Positions 5,190 to 8,002 of a stretch of DNA of 8,002 nucleotides are shown one piece after another; positions within the stretch are counted from its first letter, which is position 1, and each line of letters begins with the position of its first letter. Under the pieces are notes generated by a model. That model was not told where the DNA came from. It worked only from the letters and a program-made list of their open reading frames with translations, and made no database searches. The stretch lies in the NCBI GenBank assembly GCA_017849335.1, contig JAFIHP010000259.1, positions 1-8,002 of the forward strand. Direction: 5' to 3'. Origin of the DNA: Actinomycetales bacterium (GTDB taxonomy: Bacteria > Actinomycetota > Actinomycetes > S36-B12). Made by a program: the position numbers and the translations under genes.

Positions 5190-6221
5190 TCAGGGAGCGA
5201 CGACGACCTGCTGCGTCGCGGGCACCTCGCCGGTGTCGGCACGCACGCGCAGGGGCGCGTCCGCCGGTGTCGACCGCTTGACGACCGCGGTCGCGATGGG
5301 ACCGAGCTCGTGGTGCCAGGCCGGCGTCGCGACCCAGCCCACCGCGCGCCCGTCGAGCTCGACCGCGTCGCCGTGCGCCGGGAGGGTCCCGTCGGAGCCG
5401 TCCAGGTGCAGCAGCACGAGTCGACGCGGCGGGTGCCCGAGGTTGTGCACGCGTGCCACGGCCTCCTGGCCCCGGTAGCAGCCCTTCGCCAGGTGCACGC
5501 CCGGACCGATCCAGCCCACCTCGTGCGGCAGCGTGCGGTGGTCGGTCTCGCGCCCCAGCCGCGGGACAGCCGCCGCCGCGCGCAGCGCTTCCCGCGCCCA
5601 CGTCCCCGCCGGCTCAGCCTGGGCCAACCGGCCGGCGAGCTCCGAGCGGGGCACCACGACCTCCCGGCCCGGGAACGCAGCCGGACGCTCGGGCACGTAA
5701 CGACCCGCGTCGCCGCCGCGGTCACTGCCCGCGTCGACGAGCCCCGTCCCGGCGAAGTCCGGCGGCACGAGCCACGTCGGATACCCCTCGACGCGCTCGG
5801 TCGACGGCTCCCAGACGACGGCCAGGTCGTCCGAGCGGTCCGCGACCTCGACCCGGAGCATGAACTGCATGGACCGCAGGTAGTCCACGAGCGCCGTGGC
5901 CGTCCCCGGCTCGACGACGAGCCAGGTCGTCTCGCCGTCGTCGACGGCGTGCAGCTCGTGCTCGACGTGCCCGTGCGGGCTGAGGATCAGCGCGAGCGCG
6001 CTGCCTGCGGGCGCGAGCTGGGCCAGGTGCTGGGTTGTCAGGTCGTGCAGCCAGCGCAGCCGGTCCGGGCCGGTGACGCTGACGACGCCCCGGTTCGACA
6101 GGTCGACCCGGGCCGAGCCGTCCGCGAGGGCACGCTGCTCGCGCAGGGGGTCGCCGAAGTGCCACGGGACGCCGGGATCGGGGCTGCCGTCGGGCGGCGC
6201 GACCGCCGCGGGGATGCTCAC
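5190..6221 (-). CDS. ygfZ: Folate-binding Fe-S cluster maintenance protein YgfZ (GcvT-like)
   Basis: YgfZ is a tetrahydrofolate-binding relative of the glycine cleavage T protein that supports assembly or repair of certain Fe-S enzymes in the cytoplasm. The 343-residue protein carries the diagnostic motif KGCYRGQE (246-253) with its functional Cys248. It also has the N-terminal GcvT-like segment SNRGVVSVTGPDRLRWLHDL (42-61), and the folate-pocket region near LPHEVGW (231-237). The GTG start at 6221 lies 7 bases after the stop of the Fur-family gene; no clear ribosome site is visible, so coupling to upstream translation is likely. It is the last gene of the nitrobindin-nur-ygfZ run and ends facing dtd. 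Confidence 0.93.
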   Translation of the reverse strand: MSIPAAVAPPDGSPDPGVPWHFGDPLREQRALADGSARVDLSNRGVVSVTGPDRLRWLHDLTTQHLAQLAPAGSALALILSPHGHVEHELHAVDDGETTWLVVEPGTATALVDYLRSMQFMLRVEVADRSDDLAVVWEPSTERVEGYPTWLVPPDFAGTGLVDAGSDRGGDAGRYVPERPAAFPGREVVVPRSELAGRLAQAEPAGTWAREALRAAAAVPRLGRETDHRTLPHEVGWIGPGVHLAKGCYRGQEAVARVHNLGHPPRRLVLLHLDGSDGTLPAHGDAVELDGRAVGWVATPAWHHELGPIATAVVKRSTPADAPLRVRADTGEVPATQQVVVAP

Positions 6222-6228
6222 GCTTTGT

Positions 6229-6687
6229 TCAACCGCGGACGGTGTCCGCGTTGTTCCCCGCGCCGTCCGCGAGGCACGCCCGGCACCGGCCGTGGACCGA
6301 GACGTGCGCGATGTCGGTCCGGAAGCCGTAGTCCAGGTACAGGGCGTCGACGAACGGGTTGGCCACTCCCGCGGGCACGCTCGTCACGTCGCCGCAGGCG
6401 TCGCAGACGAGGTGGATGTGCGGATGCTCGTCGACCGCGTGGTACGTCGGCGCTCCATGCCCGATATGCGCGTGCGTGACGAGCCCGACCGACTCCAGCA
6501 CCTCGAGCGTGCGGTAGATCGTCGAGAGGTTCACCCCGCTGGCGTGCCGTTGGACCTCGGCGAGGATCTCCTCCGGCGTCCCGTGCCGCAGGACCTCCAC
6601 CGCCTCGAGGACCAGCTGGCGCTGCGGCGTGACGCGGTAGCCGTGCTCGCGCAGCGCCGACTCCCAGCCGCCGCTCGCCGGGCTCAC
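6229..6687 (-). CDS. nur: Fur-family metalloregulator, Nur (nickel) type
   Basis: This is a 152-residue dimeric DNA-binding repressor. The winged-helix domain (about 8-85) contains GYRVTPQRQLVLEAV (16-30) and the recognition helix NLSTIYRTLEVLES (53-66). The C-terminal dimerisation domain has CxxC pairs C95/C98 and C135/C138. From memory, it resembles Streptomyces coelicolor Nur more than Fur, Zur or PerR: the shared block THAHIGHGAPTYH (71-83) is very similar, and the histidines I recall as Nur metal ligands all have counterparts here (His35, His72, His74, His88, His90, His92, His128). Nur represses nickel uptake and nickel-dependent superoxide dismutase switching. The GTG start overlaps the nitrobindin stop (GTGA) and excludes the unrelated in-frame extension upstream. 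ygfZ follows after 7 bases. Family membership is certain; nickel specificity is an inference from ligand conservation. Confidence 0.88.
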   Translation of the reverse strand: MSPASGGWESALREHGYRVTPQRQLVLEAVEVLRHGTPEEILAEVQRHASGVNLSTIYRTLEVLESVGLVTHAHIGHGAPTYHAVDEHPHIHLVCDACGDVTSVPAGVANPFVDALYLDYGFRTDIAHVSVHGRCRACLADGAGNNADTVRG

Positions 6688-7229
6688 GACTCGCCCGCCC
6701 CCACGGGTAGCAGCCGGGCCGCGAGGTGGTTGCCCATCGGGTGCCCGACGGCCACCATGTCGAACGTCCACAGCAGGGCGCCGTCGACGAGGCCGTACAG
6801 GCGCTCGCCGCTGGAGTAGTCCTTCGCCGACTCGGTCCGCGCGACGACGTCGGTGCGCAGCGTGGCCCGCGCCCCCAGGATGCGGGCGTCGACGATCGAC
6901 GTGACCTCCTGCGATCCGACCCACACCTCGGCGTAGCCGGTCGGGTGGGCGAGCACCACCTCGATCGCATTGTCGGGTCGCGGACGCCAGTAGCCGGTCT
7001 CGGACGCCAGCGGCCGGACCCGGTTTCCGGCGTCGTCGAGCAGCCAGCTGCGGGAGTGGTACGACAGGAACGGCCGGCCGTCGGTCGCGAAGACGACCTC
7101 CTGGCCGAACCGGAAGTCCTCGATCGTCGGGTACTGCCCGGTGCCGACGCCGACCCACGTGCCGATCAGCCAGGACAGCGGTCGGAGGGCCTCGGGCACC
7201 TCGACGCCCGAGCCGTCCGGAGCGAGCAC
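6684..7229 (-). CDS. Nitrobindin-like heme-binding beta-barrel (FABP family, DUF1794/THAP4-like)
   Basis: The protein is 181 residues long, close to the roughly 160-200 usual for actinobacterial nitrobindins such as M. tuberculosis Rv2717c. These 10-strand barrels bind ferric heme and react with NO or peroxynitrite. The signature GTWVGVGTGQYPTIEDF (23-39) is present near the N-terminus, with SYHSRSW (56-62) and the C-terminal segment GHPMGNHLAARL (162-173). His168 there is the best candidate for the proximal heme ligand. The GTG start at 7229 directly abuts the TAG of the upstream microprotein gene, with AGGG a few bases earlier, so translation is probably coupled. The 3' end overlaps the Fur-type gene by GTGA. 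Older annotations call this family UPF0678 fatty acid-binding. Confidence 0.9.
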   Translation of the reverse strand: MLAPDGSGVEVPEALRPLSWLIGTWVGVGTGQYPTIEDFRFGQEVVFATDGRPFLSYHSRSWLLDDAGNRVRPLASETGYWRPRPDNAIEVVLAHPTGYAEVWVGSQEVTSIVDARILGARATLRTDVVARTESAKDYSSGERLYGLVDGALLWTFDMVAVGHPMGNHLAARLLPVGAGES

Positions 7230-7331
7230 CTAGCCCTGGCCCTTGATCAACCGGTACACGACGTAGATCCCGAACCAGCCCGCCGCGAGAGTCGCCGCGA
7301 CCAGGAGCCCGGAGTAGAACACCTCAACCAT
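7230..7331 (-). CDS. 33-residue single-span membrane microprotein
   Basis: An ATG at 7331 opens a 34-codon frame ending in TAG at 7230-7232. The product begins MVEVFYSGLLVAATLAAGWF and ends in the basic tail YRLIKGQG. Residues 5-27 are a clear transmembrane helix, and the positive C-terminus suggests an N-out/C-in topology. The stop abuts the GTG of nitrobindin with no gap, and a TANNNT hexamer ends 6 bases before the ATG, so it appears to be the first, leaderless gene of the nitrobindin-nur-ygfZ operon. Without it, 140 bases would be unexplained before nitrobindin. I do not recognise a named family; similar tiny membrane proteins seem familiar beside actinobacterial nitrobindin genes, but this is only recollection. 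Its function is unknown. Confidence 0.72.
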   Translation of the reverse strand: MVEVFYSGLLVAATLAAGWFGIYVVYRLIKGQG

Positions 7332-7337
7332 GCCCGC

Positions 7338-7343
7338 AGCCTA
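7338..7343 (-). promoter_or_regulatory. -10-like hexamer for the microprotein-nitrobindin-nur-ygfZ operon
   Basis: TAGGCT fits TANNNT and is followed by GCGGGC and then the ATG, placing +1 at the start codon. It lies in the 38-base gap after the thioredoxin gene. The 14-base string AGGCTGCGGGCATG is identical to the one at the dtd start. No good -35 is visible. Confidence 0.45.
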
Positions 7344-7369
7344 GCCCGCCCCTCGACGTGACCGGCGCC

Positions 7370-7876
7370 CTAGATCTCGAAGTCGGCCGGACCGATGAGC
7401 TCGCCGAGGGCGGCGATCACGTCCGCCTTGCGCGGCTGGCCGCTGGCCTGCTTGCGCACGACTCCCGCGGCGTCCACGAAGAGCACCGTCGGGGTGCGCC
7501 GCACGTCCAGCTCCCGGACGAGGTCCAGGTGGTGCTCTGCGTCGATCTCGACGTGGGCGACGCCCGGCACCACGACCGCAACCTCCTCCAGGATCCGCCG
7601 GGTCGCCCGGCAGGGCTGGCAGAAGGCGGAGGAGAACTGCACCATCGTGACGCGCTCGCCCGTCCGCCCCGTGAGCGCCTCGCCCAGGAGCCCGCCCGGG
7701 ACGCCCGCGGGCTCCGCGACGATGTCGGCGGGCGGCTCGCCGGGCTGGGCCATCTCCACCCCGGGCACCGAGGCGCTCGCGCGGGTGTCCACGACGCGGC
7801 CGGACGTCCGTCGCCACCACAGCCCGAACGCCGTCGCCGCGACGAGCGCGACGACGAGAACCACGACACCGGTCAT
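7370..7876 (-). CDS. Membrane-anchored thioredoxin-like protein
   Basis: This 168-residue protein has an N-terminal membrane anchor (about 3-20, Val/Ala/Leu-rich, followed by WWRR). A Pro/Gly/Ala-rich linker (about 28-72) leads to a thioredoxin fold. The active site is FCQPC (85-89; Cys86 and Cys89) inside VQFSSAFCQPCRATRRIL, and the cis-proline is in RRTPTVLF (126-133). The WCxxC tryptophan is replaced by Phe, and the CxxC dipeptide is Gln-Pro rather than Gly-Pro, which should alter redox potential. The Arg-rich flank after the helix predicts the redox domain on the cytoplasmic side by the positive-inside rule, unless the helix is cleaved or inserts the other way. The ATG at 7876 overlaps the stop of the upstream hydrolase-like gene (ATGA), and no ribosome site is seen. 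Longer in-frame starts would read through that gene and are rejected. The partner is unknown. Confidence 0.85.
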   Translation of the reverse strand: MTGVVVLVVALVAATAFGLWWRRTSGRVVDTRASASVPGVEMAQPGEPPADIVAEPAGVPGGLLGEALTGRTGERVTMVQFSSAFCQPCRATRRILEEVAVVVPGVAHVEIDAEHHLDLVRELDVRRTPTVLFVDAAGVVRKQASGQPRKADVIAALGELIGPADFEI

Positions 7877-8002
7877 GTCGGCTGCGAACCGTCCGCCGGG
7901 AGCACGCATTCCCGCACCCACCGCCCGATCCGATCGACGAGCTCCGGCGTCGCCGCCCCCTCTGCGTGCCCGAAGCCCTCCTCGATCCACAGATCCGAGC
8001 GC
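7873..8002 (-). CDS. C-terminal end of an alpha/beta-hydrolase-like protein (partial)
   Basis: The last 42 codons of a gene enter from the window's right edge on the minus strand, in the frame whose first complete codon is 8001-7999. They read RSDLWIEEGFGHAEGAATPE and continue with LVDRIGRWV to a short tail, ending in TGA at 7873-7875. A GFGHAEGA-type segment followed by an amphipathic helix with GRWV is what surrounds the catalytic histidine (here His12 of the fragment) in alpha/beta hydrolases, so the motif supports that fold. The stop overlaps the thioredoxin-like start (ATGA). The substrate cannot be judged from so little. Confidence 0.7.
   Translation of the reverse strand, partial: RSDLWIEEGFGHAEGAATPELVDRIGRWVRECVLPADGSQPT

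Noticed and set aside
5145..6479. A 444-codon + strand frame opposite ygfZ and nur
   Set aside because: It is antisense to two genes with diagnostic motifs (KGCYRGQE; Fur-type CxxC pairs) and shows only low-complexity composition.
6688..7158. An N-terminal extension of the Fur-type regulator in the same frame
   Set aside because: The extension is antisense-free but out of frame with nitrobindin, which has clear family motifs. The GTG at 6687 gives the normal Fur length.
7370..7990. A longer thioredoxin-like protein starting at 7990
   Set aside because: The extra N-terminal residues are Arg/Gly-rich and overlap the C-terminus of the hydrolase-like gene in another frame. The ATG at 7876 directly precedes the membrane anchor and overlaps that gene's stop (ATGA).

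Overview
The window is about 8 kb of very GC-rich, densely packed DNA with many GTG starts, 4-base start/stop overlaps and weak Shine-Dalgarno sites. The gene content (SigK/RskA with an MPT70/MPT83-like fasciclin protein, an XRE regulator overlapping an HbhA-like Lys-rich protein, a Nur-type Fur regulator beside nitrobindin and YgfZ) points to a high-GC actinobacterium. A Nocardioides/Aeromicrobium-like or related lineage is my guess; the sequence alone does not fix the genus. It reads as ordinary chromosome: I see no insertion sequence, phage gene, CRISPR array, tRNA or rRNA.

Region 1 (1-1903, + strand) is an envelope-stress type module: a secreted or lipid-anchored FAS1 protein (5' end outside the window), the ECF sigma factor SigK and its membrane anti-sigma factor RskA. 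The sigK frame is intact from 555 to 1154 except for one in-frame TAG at 741-743, where the family normally has Glu. As read, the sigma factor is cut at residue 62, which is the main anomaly of the window. A 14-bp hairpin lies across the rskA stop codon, between convergent genes.

Region 2 (1923-4036, - strand) holds an APC-family amino-acid/polyamine permease, a small XRE regulator with a 16-bp palindrome placed over its probable -35 element, and, overlapping by ATGA, a Lys/Ala-rich repeat protein resembling HbhA or histone/LEA-like proteins. Region 3 (4096-5106, + strand) carries a RimJ/RimL-type acetyltransferase and D-aminoacyl-tRNA deacylase (dtd). A long, nearly perfect 56-nt hairpin fills much of the gap to the convergent gene.

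Region 4 (5190-8002, - strand) reads, in transcription order: the end of an alpha/beta-hydrolase-like gene, a membrane-anchored thioredoxin-like protein, a 33-residue single-span membrane microprotein, nitrobindin, a Nur-type Fur regulator and YgfZ. The last four genes touch or overlap and look like one operon joining heme/NO chemistry, metal sensing and Fe-S maintenance.

Several genes (XRE, permease, dtd, microprotein) have a -10-like hexamer (A at position 2, T at position 6) ending exactly 6 bases before the start codon, the arrangement expected for leaderless transcripts.
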